DNA of 64,000 bases from Methanolobus chelungpuianus (GCF_024500045.1 NZ_JTEO01000002.1:248001-312000); one strand, 5' to 3'; counted from the first letter of the stretch, positions 8,502 through 18,101 are shown. A program made the numbers and translations. Notes: generated by a model from the letters alone, not told the origin.

Positions 8502-9035
8502 TTATTTCCTGTCCTGGTCAAGTTTCCTGGAAAAATCAATATAGCTGCATGACTGTCCTGTTATCTCGATAATATTTGCACTGACCGAGCCATTCTCTAT
8601 TATCAGTTCGACTGCACACGGCTCGGACATTCTCGGTTTTGTGGGCGACCCGGGACATATCAGAAGCACATCTGTTCTCTCTATTATCGGCCTGTGCAGG
8701 TGCCCGAACACCAGCACGTTTACACCCATCTCGAGTGCAAGGTACCTCATAGGGGTGGTATCAACTATGGAAAGCGCTCCTTCGTGAATGACCCCTATCT
8801 TAATCCCTTCCGCTTCAAAGACCAGTCTCTCAGGCAGGATCTGCTGCAGCTCCTTCTCATCTGTATTCCCGTGGACTGCCCTGAGCTTTCCTGTAGCTTC
8901 AAGGGCTCTGTAAAAAGAGGTGGAACTGAAATCTCCCGCATGTATTATAATGTCGTAGTCCCCGATAAGGCCTGCAAGATATGGCGGGATACTGTCAGTT
9001 TCAAGATGTGTGTCAGATATAAGTAGGAGCTTCAT
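8502..9035 (-). CDS. YfcE/MJ0936-type metallophosphoesterase
   Basis: Small calcineurin-like phosphodiesterase, 177 residues, the usual length of the family. All metal-binding blocks are visible: D8-x-H10 (SDTH), GD at residue 35, GNTD with Asn57, His84 in VIHEG (usually THG) and GHLH at residues 111-114. MJ0936-type enzymes hydrolyse phosphodiesters in vitro with Mn or Ni; natural substrates are unknown. The ATG overlaps the stop of the upstream regulator by 4 bp (ATGA), so it is the last gene of a three-gene minus-strand operon with two DNA-binding proteins. Confidence 0.88.
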   Translation of the reverse strand: MKLLLISDTHLETDSIPPYLAGLIGDYDIIIHAGDFSSTSFYRALEATGKLRAVHGNTDEKELQQILPERLVFEAEGIKIGVIHEGALSIVDTTPMRYLALEMGVNVLVFGHLHRPIIERTDVLLICPGSPTKPRMSEPCAVELIIENGSVSANIIEITGQSCSYIDFSRKLDQDRK

Positions 9036-9820
9036 TGGATACTCAGGTCCACAAGTTCATATTCCAGGTTTTCGCTCTCGAGCCTGCTCAGGATGGGAGG
9101 TACTTCCTCGTCAATTGCAAGCACCAGGGATGAAAGTCCATGATAGGCAGCCTCGATGACAGATTCCCTTGCGCCGAACATGACATCAGGTTTCAGGCCT
9201 ATTCTTTTCAGTGCAACAAGGGATTCCACTCCGACAGTTGCAATATAGGACTTGGATCTGGCAAGGGCTCTCAGGCGTTCGATGTCAACGTTCTTTGATC
9301 CTCCTCTTTCGACCCTTGGTATCCTGCAGACAGTGATAGCCGCATTCTCGAGGTCGATAAGTCCCAGCAGGTCAGTAACCCCTACATCCTCTCCTTCCTG
9401 TGCATCGGAGATGGTCGTACCGGAAGCGTTTGTGGTTTCCTTTGTGCCGACATACAGAAGTCCCTTGCTCATCTTCAGGTAGACCTTGGTGCCTTTCTCA
9501 AGGTCCTCTTCCGCTATGGCAGTCCAGGTCGAGACGTGGCTGATTATATCGCTCATGACGTAGCGTGCGTAGCGCTTCATATCATTTGCGTTCTCAAGCA
9601 CCCACTCGACACCCTGCTTGGTGATGCGGTAACGTACCCTCCCTTCAGAGTAGATATGGCCCTCAGCAACGAGCTCCTTTATGTATTCCGATACTGCCTG
9701 AGGTGTCACGCCTATCTTTTCAGCTATCTCTTTCTGCCTAACATTAGGCTGGTGGGCAGCCACTTCTATAAGGATCTGGAACTTAGTGATGCCACTCTTG
9801 CTGTGAAGGAGTTCTATCAT
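9032..9820 (-). CDS. Winged-helix transcriptional regulator, COG1497 type
   Basis: 262-residue predicted DNA-binding regulator. Residues about 1-70 form a MarR-like winged helix, with the recognition region QKEIAEKIGVTPQAVSEYI followed by a GHIYSEG wing. The rest is a conserved archaeal domain: a strand-rich middle (KVYLKMSKGLLYVGTK), then an alpha/beta C-terminal part beginning DVGVTDLLGLIDLENA that could bind a ligand. The ligand is unknown. Overlaps of 4 bp on both sides place it in the middle of an operon with a second regulator upstream and the phosphoesterase downstream. Confidence 0.82.
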   Translation of the reverse strand: MIELLHSKSGITKFQILIEVAAHQPNVRQKEIAEKIGVTPQAVSEYIKELVAEGHIYSEGRVRYRITKQGVEWVLENANDMKRYARYVMSDIISHVSTWTAIAEEDLEKGTKVYLKMSKGLLYVGTKETTNASGTTISDAQEGEDVGVTDLLGLIDLENAAITVCRIPRVERGGSKNVDIERLRALARSKSYIATVGVESLVALKRIGLKPDVMFGARESVIEAAYHGLSSLVLAIDEEVPPILSRLESENLEYELVDLSIQ

Positions 9821-10329
9821 TCCTTTTCCTCATCTGTCATCTTCAGTCTTTGTCCCATGACAGTCAGGTTCTCGGAACGCCTGGCTACCGCGCGTATGTA
9901 CAGCGGGCTCTTGTTCAGGGCTCTTGTAAGACTGCTCATGGAATTGTTTCCCTGCTCTACTAATCTCTCAAGTTCTTCTATGGAATCCTTCACTTCTTCA
10001 TAGGGCATAAAGGTCAGCATAATGATATCGCTCATGTCCTCAAAGGAACACTGGAAGTTGGTCTGGACTTTCGAATAGGATGTCCGGTACTCTTTCTCGG
10101 GTGTTTTTCCGGGCTCTGGCATGTGCCACTGGCTTTCAATAAGCCCGCTTTTCTTGAGTACATTGATACTATGTGTGACATCGGTTCCCAGCATTTCTTC
10201 GAGATCATCCTTTGTCATCCATAGGTTAAGAAGCGCATCAAATACCTTTTTATGTCTCTTTGATCCAAAAACCTGAAGCAGAGGTACGAGTTCAGAAGGG
10301 TCGTTAATAATTCTTGTTCGTTTACTCAT
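9817..10329 (-). CDS. ArsR-like winged-helix regulator
   Basis: 170-residue predicted transcription factor, first gene of the three-gene minus-strand operon. The N-terminal 75 residues hold a winged helix (KRHKKVFDALL, then DLEEMLGTDVTHSINVLKKSGL, and a wing with EKEYRTSYS). The remainder is helical, with an acidic helix (EEVKDSIEELERLVEQG) that may dimerise. The ATG is preceded by GAGGTAACTAA. Its stop overlaps the next regulator by 4 bp. Target and signal are unknown. Confidence 0.78.
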   Translation of the reverse strand: MSKRTRIINDPSELVPLLQVFGSKRHKKVFDALLNLWMTKDDLEEMLGTDVTHSINVLKKSGLIESQWHMPEPGKTPEKEYRTSYSKVQTNFQCSFEDMSDIIMLTFMPYEEVKDSIEELERLVEQGNNSMSSLTRALNKSPLYIRAVARRSENLTVMGQRLKMTDEEKE

Positions 10330-10459
10330 TTAGTTACCTCATATGGGGACCAGATCCACACCGAACCTCTCCGTTGTTCATGTGGGTGCTACCTTGCTCA
10401 AATATTGCTTGATTAAGTACCTGTTATATTGGCTTTTGAGGAATAAATGTGTTTTGTTT

Positions 10460-11494
10460 TTAGCTAGTTTTAAAACACAGTTCTATCCCGTCCCTGTTCC
10501 ACTCAAAACAAGGGGCCTTACGCTTGTGGTCCTTAGTTTTCTCGTTAAGTGCATGCGCTACAATAGGAAGTGCAATGGTAGCGTCTACGAAAACCTGGAC
10601 CTTTTTTGCCTCTCTTGAGATCTTTCCCCAGGAAACCGCCTCGTCAAAGGTGCATCCTGAGAGTCCTCCCCAATGGGGCGCATCGGTCGTGTACTGTATC
10701 GCATACTCATGTCCGGCCACGTCATGTCCCATTATCGATGCAACGACCTCTGTCTGCTGTATGAAGTTCTTCGGCACGCCGCCTCCGACATAGACAACTC
10801 CCGTCTTTTCAGATGCCTCGACCATCTGTGTGATCTCGTCCACATCCTTTATCTGATCTATATTGATGTTGTACCCGTTCCTTCTTGCAATGGTGAGCCC
10901 GATGCCAATAGAGCTGTCAGACAGGGCCGGGATGAAAATGGGAACGTTATGCTTGTATGCGCTGACTATGATGGAGTTCCTGTTACCTTTCTCAGATATC
11001 TCCTTACCCAGCAGCCGGATGAACTCACGGGAGGAATATGTCTTGCCGTCATGCTTCCTGGTGAAATTGGCTACGAAATGATCGGTATTCCTGAACTCTT
11101 CCTCATATGCGAATACATCATAGATCCTGTCGATGCCATGTCCCAGGAGCTCGCAGTCGTCTGCTATATGCGAGCCCACGTAGTGCCTGAGCCCGAGGGC
11201 CTCATGGCAATCATGGAAGATGTTAGCGCCTGTGCTCACCAGGCAGTCTATGAGGCGGTTCTCTATAAGGTAGGTGATGATATTACGCATCCCTGCAGGC
11301 ACCATGGCTCCGCTCAGCCCCATGAAGATCGTGACCCCCTCTTCCTTGAACATGTTCTCCCAGGCCTTGACGGATTCGGCAAGCTTACGCCCCTGGAATC
11401 CTGTATATTGCATCGCATCTGTCAGTTCACTCAGAGACCGCTCGGTGACTTCAACAGGCATGGTTGGTGTGTTGGTAAAAGTATGTATCCGCAT
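10460..11494 (-). CDS. dys: Deoxyhypusine synthase
   Basis: Transfers the aminobutyl group of spermidine to a lysine of archaeal initiation factor aIF5A, the first step of hypusine formation. The 344-residue protein has the NAD-binding segments (FMGLSGAMVPAG, a TGANIFHD block), the HWGG-x-SG loop and the EAVSWGKI motif, whose Lys291 corresponds to the catalytic lysine of human DHS (Lys329). A strong AGGAGGT precedes the ATG. No deoxyhypusine hydroxylase is seen nearby. It stands alone on the minus strand. Confidence 0.95.
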   Translation of the reverse strand: MRIHTFTNTPTMPVEVTERSLSELTDAMQYTGFQGRKLAESVKAWENMFKEEGVTIFMGLSGAMVPAGMRNIITYLIENRLIDCLVSTGANIFHDCHEALGLRHYVGSHIADDCELLGHGIDRIYDVFAYEEEFRNTDHFVANFTRKHDGKTYSSREFIRLLGKEISEKGNRNSIIVSAYKHNVPIFIPALSDSSIGIGLTIARRNGYNINIDQIKDVDEITQMVEASEKTGVVYVGGGVPKNFIQQTEVVASIMGHDVAGHEYAIQYTTDAPHWGGLSGCTFDEAVSWGKISREAKKVQVFVDATIALPIVAHALNEKTKDHKRKAPCFEWNRDGIELCFKTS

Positions 11495-11763
11495 TCGAAC
11501 CTCCTAGTTTATTGGTGAGTACAGCCTCATCAGCTGCTGTGATAAATTTAAGGATAATCAGTCCCGGACCGGCAAGTTGCTCTCCGGAGAGGCTTAAAGT
11601 CCTCTTCATACGCCCGGTGCTATTCCGATCAGTTTTTCCTATATCTCAATAAGGTTCACTTTTAATATAAGTAATTGGTTTTATACCTGCCTCTTGCCAA
11701 AATGATTAAGAACTTAAACCGCAAATTATATTCAGATTTGTTATCAATAATGGTGCGAAAAAC

Positions 11764-12378
11764 ATGCCCGAAAATCTCTACTCCCATCTAAATGAAATTC
11801 TGGAAGGCAAACAGCTTTCCATAAGTGCCATAACCCGTGAGTTAAAAGAAGTCGGGATAAGTGAGCATCGGCTTGTGATGACAGGCTATCTGCGCGCACT
11901 CAGGGACCTTAAGAAACTGAATGAAGTTGACATCCCTCCTTCAAAGGTCTACATAAAGATCGACTCAAAGGAAAACACGCTGCCGGACATATATTCTCTC
12001 CTGGGCAAGGAGGCAAGGCACCTTGAACAGGAATTCGCTTTACCTGTTGCGGTGTATGTTATCACGAATGTGCTTGACAGGCCTGTCTTCAAGGAAGAAC
12101 TGCAGAAGGTGGGCTTCAGCTCCAAGAATATAAACGACTGCCTTTCCAGGCCCGGCCATGCCATAAAGGAATCCCGCAATGAGAACCTGAAGGAATACAC
12201 CGCAAGCATTACGAGGATAACGATCCCGGTCTCGGATTCGGCCTATGAGGCCGACCAGCTCAGCCCTGAACTTCTCAGGCACGCCAATCATCTGCTGCTG
12301 AAGATGCTAAAACTATCCGTGGACATAAGCGGCCTGACCCCCAGAACAAAGAAGACCACGATCAATGACTTTGGATAA
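11764..12378 (+). CDS. Uncharacterised archaeal protein with HTH-like N-terminus
   Basis: Unrecognised 204-residue protein. The first 60 residues resemble a winged helix-turn-helix (SISAITRELKEVGISEHR, then GYLRALRDLKKLNEVDIPPS). The rest repeats a helical pattern with a second HTH-like stretch (KEELQKVGFSSKNINDCLSR) and a C-terminal helical hairpin rich in Leu (LLRHANHLLLKML). It may be a nucleic acid-binding protein; no catalytic motif is visible. It precedes the amidohydrolase by 24 bp and is probably co-transcribed with it. Confidence 0.65.
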   Translation: MPENLYSHLNEILEGKQLSISAITRELKEVGISEHRLVMTGYLRALRDLKKLNEVDIPPSKVYIKIDSKENTLPDIYSLLGKEARHLEQEFALPVAVYVITNVLDRPVFKEELQKVGFSSKNINDCLSRPGHAIKESRNENLKEYTASITRITIPVSDSAYEADQLSPELLRHANHLLLKMLKLSVDISGLTPRTKKTTINDFG

Positions 12379-12402
12379 TGCTTTCCACTCTGGGAAATCA
12401 TA

Positions 12403-13206
12403 ATGACGCAAATAAGGGTTGCCTGCATCCAGATGGATGTCCGCCTGTGCCATAAAGGGAAAAACCTGGAAAAAGCCCTGCAGATGGCAGAGCAGGCCGT
12501 ACTGGAAGGGGCCGAACTGGTGGTGTTGCCGGAAGTTTTCTCAACCGGTTTTTGTTATGGCAGTATGGAAACTTCTGCTGAAACGGTCACAGGCCCGACT
12601 ATAAGCGCACTCCTTGCCTTTTCCGGAAAACACGATTGTGTCATGGTGACTTCTATCATTGAAAGGGTACTGCCTGCTAGTGAGGACCTGCGAGGGACCG
12701 GCTATTACAACCTGGGACTCTGTATCGAATCCGGCGAGATATGCGGCACTTATCGTAAGACGCATCCTTTCAGCAGGGAGCGGCAATACTTCTCTCCAGG
12801 TGACAGCATCTCTCCCATCAGGCTCAGGAAACGTGATCTGATCATCGGCCTTGAGATATGTTATGAGCTCAGGTTCCCCGAGGTCGCACGAAGGCTCTGC
12901 CTTGCTGGCTCCGATATACTGATAACTGTTGCAGAGTTCCCCAACCCCAGGCAGCACGTGTGGAGAACACTTGCAGTGGCCCGGTCCGTGGAGAACCAGA
13001 TCCCTCATATTGCCTGCAACCGCACAGGCGTAAGCGGAGATGCGTCCTTCTTCGGCGGTTCTCTTATAGTGGACGCTTCAGGTGCGATAACGCAGGAAGC
13101 AGGTGAAGAGGAATGTGTTCTGGTACATGATATTGACACTGCCGGGACTGTAAAGGTAAGGGAATCCATAACAGTGTTCAAGGACCGCAGAGAGGACCTT
13201 TACTGA
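12403..13206 (+). CDS. Carbon-nitrogen hydrolase (nitrilase superfamily) amidohydrolase
   Basis: Hydrolyses an amide or related C-N bond by a Glu-Lys-Cys triad. All three are visible: Glu44 in VVLPEVFSTG, Lys in GTYRKTHPF and Cys in IGLEICYELRFPE. At 267 residues it has the normal length of omega-amidase/NIT2-like and carbamoyl-putrescine-type members. The GLEICYELRFPE block fits the NIT1/NIT2 or omega-amidase branch better than a true nitrilase. Cytoplasmic, no signal peptide. It follows the HTH-like gene by 24 bp and is convergent with the histidine kinase. Confidence 0.85.
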   Translation: MTQIRVACIQMDVRLCHKGKNLEKALQMAEQAVLEGAELVVLPEVFSTGFCYGSMETSAETVTGPTISALLAFSGKHDCVMVTSIIERVLPASEDLRGTGYYNLGLCIESGEICGTYRKTHPFSRERQYFSPGDSISPIRLRKRDLIIGLEICYELRFPEVARRLCLAGSDILITVAEFPNPRQHVWRTLAVARSVENQIPHIACNRTGVSGDASFFGGSLIVDASGAITQEAGEEECVLVHDIDTAGTVKVRESITVFKDRREDLY

Positions 13207-13225
13207 GGACCATGGGTGCCAGACC

Positions 13226-14332
13226 TTACTTGTGGAGCATGATCCAGAATACAACGCCTTTTCCGGAAGGGTTATCCTCCACACCTATCTGCCCGTCATG
13301 AAGCTCCATGATCCTTTTGGCAATAGCAAGTCCCAGCCCTGTTCCCTTTATGTTAGTTTTTCCCGCACGCCTGAAGCGATCAAATATGTATGCTTTGTCT
13401 TCATCCGGGATCCCAATACCGTTATCTGTAACTGACACCTTCCACTGGCTCTCGTTCGAAGCGCGTATTTCCACTTCGATCCTGCTTCCGCTGGGAGAAT
13501 ATTTGATGCTGTTGGAAATGAGGTTGGAAAATACCTCCTCTATTATCCTGTTGGCCTGTGCATGGCAATTACCTTCGGGCCTGAAGACGATGCACATTCC
13601 CTTCTCATCAGCCCTTGGCTGTAGTCCCTGCACAACATCTTCCAGGATCGCTCCGATATCCAGCTCCTCGAACTCCAGCTCCTCGACGCTTTCCAGTTTG
13701 GCTAGGTTTGCAGCGCTCTCGATGATCTGGATGAGCTTGATGTTGTTCCGTTCTATGACCTTGAGTGTTTCGGTTTTTTTTACGTCCCTTTCGCACTCGA
13801 TCAAGTACTCCACATAACCCTTGATCACGGTTGCAGGGTTGATGAGGTCATGCCTGAGGATATCGGTGAACAGGTCCTTTAACTCGTTTGAGCTCTTGAG
13901 CCTTGCCGAATAACTCTTAAGTTTATCTTCCGCGATCATCCTTTCTCTGATCTCTATCTCAAGCTGCCTGTTTTTTGAATTGAGTTCCCGGGTCTTTTCC
14001 TCGATCTTATCCCTTAATATGAAACTCAGTATTATCAATATCAGAAGAAGTCCGCCACCGATACCCACGGATAGTTTCAGCCACACAGGGCTCTCCCAGG
14101 TGTACACTCCCGCTGCCTGGCCGTTCCCTGATGATATGGACTGTACTGCTTCTGATATTCCTTGATTGCCGGTCTCCGTCCCAATATACGTCTCAGTTCG
14201 GTCTTCGGCAAAGACCGGCTGCGTTGCCATTAAAAAAAGCAGCATTAAAAGAACAAGCTCAAAGATGGCGTTCCTGCATAGTTCCTTATAGGACACTGTT
14301 TCTCTGGCTTCTCTCCGGCAGCTTTTATCCAT
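13226..14332 (-). CDS. Membrane sensor histidine kinase
   Basis: 368 residues. A signal peptide or first membrane segment (residues about 21-42) is followed by a short external loop (43-85), a second membrane segment (87-107), a coiled coil (110-150) and the kinase core. The phosphoacceptor is His161 in DILRHDLINP, the H-box form common in methanogen kinases. The ATPase domain has an N-box (NLISNSIKY), a G1 box (DNGIGIP) and a G2 box (GTGLGLAI). The external loop is too small for a classic ligand-binding domain. No receiver-domain gene is adjacent. An A+T-rich promoter region precedes the gene (14340-14375). Confidence 0.88.
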   Translation of the reverse strand: MDKSCRREARETVSYKELCRNAIFELVLLMLLFLMATQPVFAEDRTETYIGTETGNQGISEAVQSISSGNGQAAGVYTWESPVWLKLSVGIGGGLLLILIILSFILRDKIEEKTRELNSKNRQLEIEIRERMIAEDKLKSYSARLKSSNELKDLFTDILRHDLINPATVIKGYVEYLIECERDVKKTETLKVIERNNIKLIQIIESAANLAKLESVEELEFEELDIGAILEDVVQGLQPRADEKGMCIVFRPEGNCHAQANRIIEEVFSNLISNSIKYSPSGSRIEVEIRASNESQWKVSVTDNGIGIPDEDKAYIFDRFRRAGKTNIKGTGLGLAIAKRIMELHDGQIGVEDNPSGKGVVFWIMLHK

Positions 14333-14401
14333 TGTTGATATATAAACATGTTTAATATATATTTATTATCTTTTTTAAATAAGGTAAGAGCATGCCGGAA
14401 G

Positions 14402-14441
14402 AAGTGAGAAAAAGAAAAGAATACATGGTCCTAAGACCATG
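14402..14441 (-). terminator. Terminator of leuS
   Basis: CATGGTC and GACCATG form a perfect 7-bp stem with a 4-base loop (14424-14441). Read on the minus strand it is followed by a T-rich run. It lies 30 bases beyond the leuS stop. Confidence 0.6.
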
Positions 14442-14471
14442 CCTGGATAGTTCCTTCTTAAGTCTGAGAAC

Positions 14472-17363
14472 TTACTGTTCCAGATATATTGCAGGTCTCA
14501 GGGGTGCCGAAAACTTTGACTTGCCTTCGGGATCGAACTCAGGTGCGTCTGCAGAATAGACTTCCACAGGACATCCCAGCTCGTGCATCAGGCAGTCGCG
14601 GTTCTCCTGCAGTATGTTCTTCTCGTCAAGGTCGAACTCATGCATCATCTCGAACCGTTCAGTTTTCATACCGGTCATGTCAGGGACGAGCTTCTGCACA
14701 TACTTTGGTATCTCTTTGCCGTAGGCACGGTTCTCCGGGTCCGCCATAAGGGTCTTGATGAGCTTGCCCGGATTTAGGTCGCCTTCCCTTAGCATGTCGA
14801 TGGCGGCCTTGAAAGCCTTGGTCTTCCATTGCGGGGAAGTGTAGAGCACCACTTTCTTGGGAGTTATCCTGGTGACCTTGATGATCTCCTCTACGTCGGA
14901 CAGGGTATTACATACCAGCTCCTCGGCAAGTTCTGCATCATGGTCAACCAAGCGCGGACAGAATATCGGGTACGGTGCAAGTGACACGAAATCATTTTCC
15001 ATGTGTCCCATTGCAGACCATATCTCCTCGCAGATGTGGGGGGTGAACGGGGCCATCAGCCTGACCCATACATCGAGCACGTCGTACAGCACTGAGCTTC
15101 CGCCACGTCTCTGGTACCACTTCACATCATTATAGAGCAGGAAGAATGCGCTCTGGAGTGCACCTCTTGTACGTATCGACGTCATATCGTTGTTGGTATC
15201 CCTGACAAACTGCTGCAGCCTGCTGAGCATCCAGCGGTCGATGAGCTTCAGTTCTCCCTCGGCCCCGGGTCTTGCGCCTGATTCTATTATCTCCATTGCA
15301 AGCTTGTAGAACCTGTCCACCTGTTTCCTTGCGCTTTCAACTCCCGCGTTCCTCCAGTCAGCATCCTGTGTCTGCTCCGCACTGGATAGGATATACATGC
15401 GGGTGATATCTGCGCCATAATCAGTGACCGCTTCCTTCATTGTAAGTATCGGTCCCTTGGACTTGCTCATCTTCTGTCCTTCAAGTGAAACGAAACCGTT
15501 CACAGCAAGGGCGCAGGGCCATTTGTCCTCTCCGAATATGGCCACGTGGTGGAAGAGGAAGAACAGCAGGTGGTTTGGCACAAGGTCCTTTCCGGATGAG
15601 CGCAGGTCAACAGGATACCAGTAATCCAGGTCAGCCTTCATGCGGGCTATCAACTGCTCGCTGAGTCCTGTATCGGCGGCTGTCTCCTGGACAGTGCCCT
15701 TGCCAAGGAGCACGTAGTCAAAGAGCTTCGGCGTGAGCTGCTCGGGCTTTATTCCCTGGGCGAAGAACTTGTTGGTGATATAATAGGACATGTAGATGGT
15801 GGAATCGCCCAGTGACTCGATGAGCCATTCCTTATCGAAAGGTAGTTTTGTTCCGAGTCCTTTCTTCCTGGCGCAGGCCTTATCCTTGAGCCAGTCGACC
15901 TTATTATTGAACTCGACCCTGATCTCCTCGGGGATGATCTCCATCTTCTCTATGCATCTGTAAACCTTGTCCTTCCATTCGGGACTGGAATAATTAAGGA
16001 ACCACTGTCCTTTGACCATGTTGACAACACATGGGGTACCGCAGCGGCATACTACAGGCTCGCTGAACTCGTAGAACAGTTCGCCGATGCCCTGGTCCAG
16101 CAGGTCCCTTGTGAGCACGTCCTTGATCCTGGATACTGCAATTCCTGCATACTTGCCGGTATTCTCCTTCAGTACGCCTCCATGGAACTCACGGCGGTAC
16201 ACGAGCTTGGTGGCCTCTTCGGCTTTTGGATCCTTCTGGTCCTTAACTCCCAGCTGTTTGACCGCATCGACTGCGGGATATTCCCCGAAGTCCTTGACAT
16301 CTATGAGGGATATGAGCTCAATGTCCCTGATATTTTCCTTGATGCCGTATGCTGTCAGGTCCCTGTCGTAAAGGTCCTTGAGGGCAAGGTAGTCATAAGG
16401 TGCATGCGCCGGCACGCTCATCACAATGCCGCTGCCGTTGCCGCCTTTTACGAAGGATGCAGGAAGTGTGATGACCTCTTTACCGGTGAGGGGGTTCTTT
16501 GCCTTGATGCCGATCAGGGAGTCCGAGGGCACATTCTCCACAAGCTCGACATCCCTGTCCGTGTAGGTGAGCTTGTTATAGGCCTCCTTGCTGACAACCC
16601 AGAACTCTTCTTTGCCGTTCTTGCTCACCCTGAGCTTGACATGCTCGATGTCAGGGTTGACCCAGAGGTTGGTGACACCGAATATCGTTTCGGGCCTGAG
16701 GGTGGCACAGGGCAGTATCAGGCCATTGTGCTCGAACTTGACAAGGGTGAAGTCCACGATGGTGGCTTCCTCGCCATGGAGAATGTCATGATCTTCCACC
16801 GGATTCTTGTCATGAGGACACCATTTTACCGGGTGCGCTCCCTTGACGATAAGCCCTTTGTCATGGAGCAGGTTGAACTGCCATTCTATGAACTTCTTGT
16901 AAGTGGGATCCGTGGTTGTGAACTTGCGCCTCCAGTCGATGGAATACCCAATGGAGCGCATGGCCTTCTCAGCCTCGACCTTGAAGTAGTCCACGATCTT
17001 CTCAGGAGTGTCAAGGGTATGCAGGATGTCTTCCGGGATGCCGTGCAGCCTGGAGTACACGTCCATGGTCTGCGGGTCCCTGTTAGCTATGAGTTCCGCG
17101 AGTCCCACGATAGGCGTACCCGTAACGTGGAAACCCATGGGGTAGAGCACATTGTAGCCAAGCATCCTCTTGTGCCTTGCAAGCACATCTCCTATAGTGA
17201 AGGTCCTTGTATGCCCTGCGTGTAAGTTGCCGTTCAGGTAAGGGTAAGGGATAGTTATGAAGTACTTATCCCTCTCATCCGGTTCCGGTTCGAAAATCCG
17301 GCTCTCACTCCAGCGGCTCTGCCATTTTAATTCTGTTCCCTGCGGATCATAATCCTGTTCCAT
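14472..17363 (-). CDS. leuS: Leucyl-tRNA synthetase, archaeal type
   Basis: Charges tRNA-Leu with leucine. The class I signatures are present: HAGH (residues 48-51, the HIGH motif) and KMSKS in GQKMSKSKGP. Between them lie the CP1 editing domain and a Cys pair region (CRCGTPCVVNMVKGQWF) typical of archaeal/eukaryotic LeuRS. The length of 963 residues is normal for archaea. ATG 17363 is chosen over the upstream GTG 17372 because that GTG is part of the ribosome binding site GAAGGTG. A 14-bp palindrome (17398-17411) lies 35 bases upstream. Transcribed alone and divergent from cgi121. Confidence 0.96.
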   Translation of the reverse strand: MEQDYDPQGTELKWQSRWSESRIFEPEPDERDKYFITIPYPYLNGNLHAGHTRTFTIGDVLARHKRMLGYNVLYPMGFHVTGTPIVGLAELIANRDPQTMDVYSRLHGIPEDILHTLDTPEKIVDYFKVEAEKAMRSIGYSIDWRRKFTTTDPTYKKFIEWQFNLLHDKGLIVKGAHPVKWCPHDKNPVEDHDILHGEEATIVDFTLVKFEHNGLILPCATLRPETIFGVTNLWVNPDIEHVKLRVSKNGKEEFWVVSKEAYNKLTYTDRDVELVENVPSDSLIGIKAKNPLTGKEVITLPASFVKGGNGSGIVMSVPAHAPYDYLALKDLYDRDLTAYGIKENIRDIELISLIDVKDFGEYPAVDAVKQLGVKDQKDPKAEEATKLVYRREFHGGVLKENTGKYAGIAVSRIKDVLTRDLLDQGIGELFYEFSEPVVCRCGTPCVVNMVKGQWFLNYSSPEWKDKVYRCIEKMEIIPEEIRVEFNNKVDWLKDKACARKKGLGTKLPFDKEWLIESLGDSTIYMSYYITNKFFAQGIKPEQLTPKLFDYVLLGKGTVQETAADTGLSEQLIARMKADLDYWYPVDLRSSGKDLVPNHLLFFLFHHVAIFGEDKWPCALAVNGFVSLEGQKMSKSKGPILTMKEAVTDYGADITRMYILSSAEQTQDADWRNAGVESARKQVDRFYKLAMEIIESGARPGAEGELKLIDRWMLSRLQQFVRDTNNDMTSIRTRGALQSAFFLLYNDVKWYQRRGGSSVLYDVLDVWVRLMAPFTPHICEEIWSAMGHMENDFVSLAPYPIFCPRLVDHDAELAEELVCNTLSDVEEIIKVTRITPKKVVLYTSPQWKTKAFKAAIDMLREGDLNPGKLIKTLMADPENRAYGKEIPKYVQKLVPDMTGMKTERFEMMHEFDLDEKNILQENRDCLMHELGCPVEVYSADAPEFDPEGKSKFSAPLRPAIYLEQ

Positions 17364-17397
17364 TGTTCGCACCTTCTCACGCCGGACATAAATCCTT

Positions 17398-17411
17398 AAT
17401 GAAGCTTCATT
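17398..17411. promoter_or_regulatory. 14-bp perfect palindrome upstream of leuS
   Basis: AATGAAGCTTCATT is a perfect 14-bp palindrome, 35 bases upstream of the leuS ATG in the leuS-cgi121 divergent region. It could be an operator or an mRNA hairpin with no loop; role not shown. Confidence 0.3.
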
Positions 17412-17591
17412 CTAGTTATCAACTGCAGATATTAACTTTATGTATAAAAGGCAACCTTTTCTTGTCTTTTTCGTCTGCATATGTAGGTTTATATTCGTAA
17501 TAATTACCAACCTAAATAAAATACACGCAAATCCCTCTTATTTTGTGCATTTTACCGATACGCTTATTCAAAGGGAATCCAATTTCAGCCT

Positions 17592-18101
17592 ATGTCATTC
17601 CAGATACTTGCAGGCAGCACACACATCAGCAAGGTACCTGAGTTCCTGGACCGGGTATCCTCTGTCGCATCGGCTAACGGCACGGTGATCCAGGCCATGG
17701 ATGCAGGAAAGATGGCAGGGGAAAGGCATGTGCGTTTTGCTGTGCAGAAGGCCATGCGTGCGTTCGAGGGAAACTACAACTCTGCCAAGGACCTGGGTAT
17801 CGAGATAATGCGATATGCTTCAGGGAAGAGGCAGATAGAGGAAGCGTTCTCCATGGGTGTGCATGAAGGGGACATGGATATTGTCTTCGTCATTATCGGC
17901 GGGGAAGAAGAGGTGGACAGATCTGCTGAGTTCCTGAAGGGTGTCATCAAAGAAAAAGATGTCATGGCCTATTCCTCTTTGAAGAGAGGCCTCGTGATCT
18001 CGCAATTCGATATTACTGAAAGAGAGATAGAAGCCGCCGGTGAGGAATTGATACCAGATCTGGTGATAGAGCGTGTCGCTCTTGTTGATGTGCTAAAGTA
18101 G
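17592..18101 (+). CDS. cgi121: KEOPS complex subunit Cgi121
   Basis: Subunit of KEOPS, which transfers the threonylcarbamoyl group to A37 of ANN-decoding tRNAs (t6A). Cgi121 binds Bud32 and recruits the tRNA 3' end. The 169-residue length is typical. The diagnostic MRYASGKRQIEEAFSMGV segment (residues about 77-94) matches the family's R-Y-x-S-G-x-R-Q-I signature, followed by the VIIGGEEE strand and a C-terminal helix. The glpX-like gene starts 107 bp downstream, and the enzyme that further modifies t6A lies just beyond. Confidence 0.88.
   Translation: MSFQILAGSTHISKVPEFLDRVSSVASANGTVIQAMDAGKMAGERHVRFAVQKAMRAFEGNYNSAKDLGIEIMRYASGKRQIEEAFSMGVHEGDMDIVFVIIGGEEEVDRSAEFLKGVIKEKDVMAYSSLKRGLVISQFDITEREIEAAGEELIPDLVIERVALVDVLK

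Noticed and set aside
11476-11496. GGTTCGAATGC resembling a tRNA T-loop on the minus strand
   Set aside because: It is the ribosome binding site and start of dys; no acceptor or anticodon stems can be drawn around it.
10673-11518. 281-codon plus-strand frame
   Set aside because: Antisense to deoxyhypusine synthase, which has full motifs and a strong ribosome binding site.
16182-17225. Long open frame (347 codons) on the plus strand
   Set aside because: Antisense to leuS, whose motifs are intact; the product has no family features.
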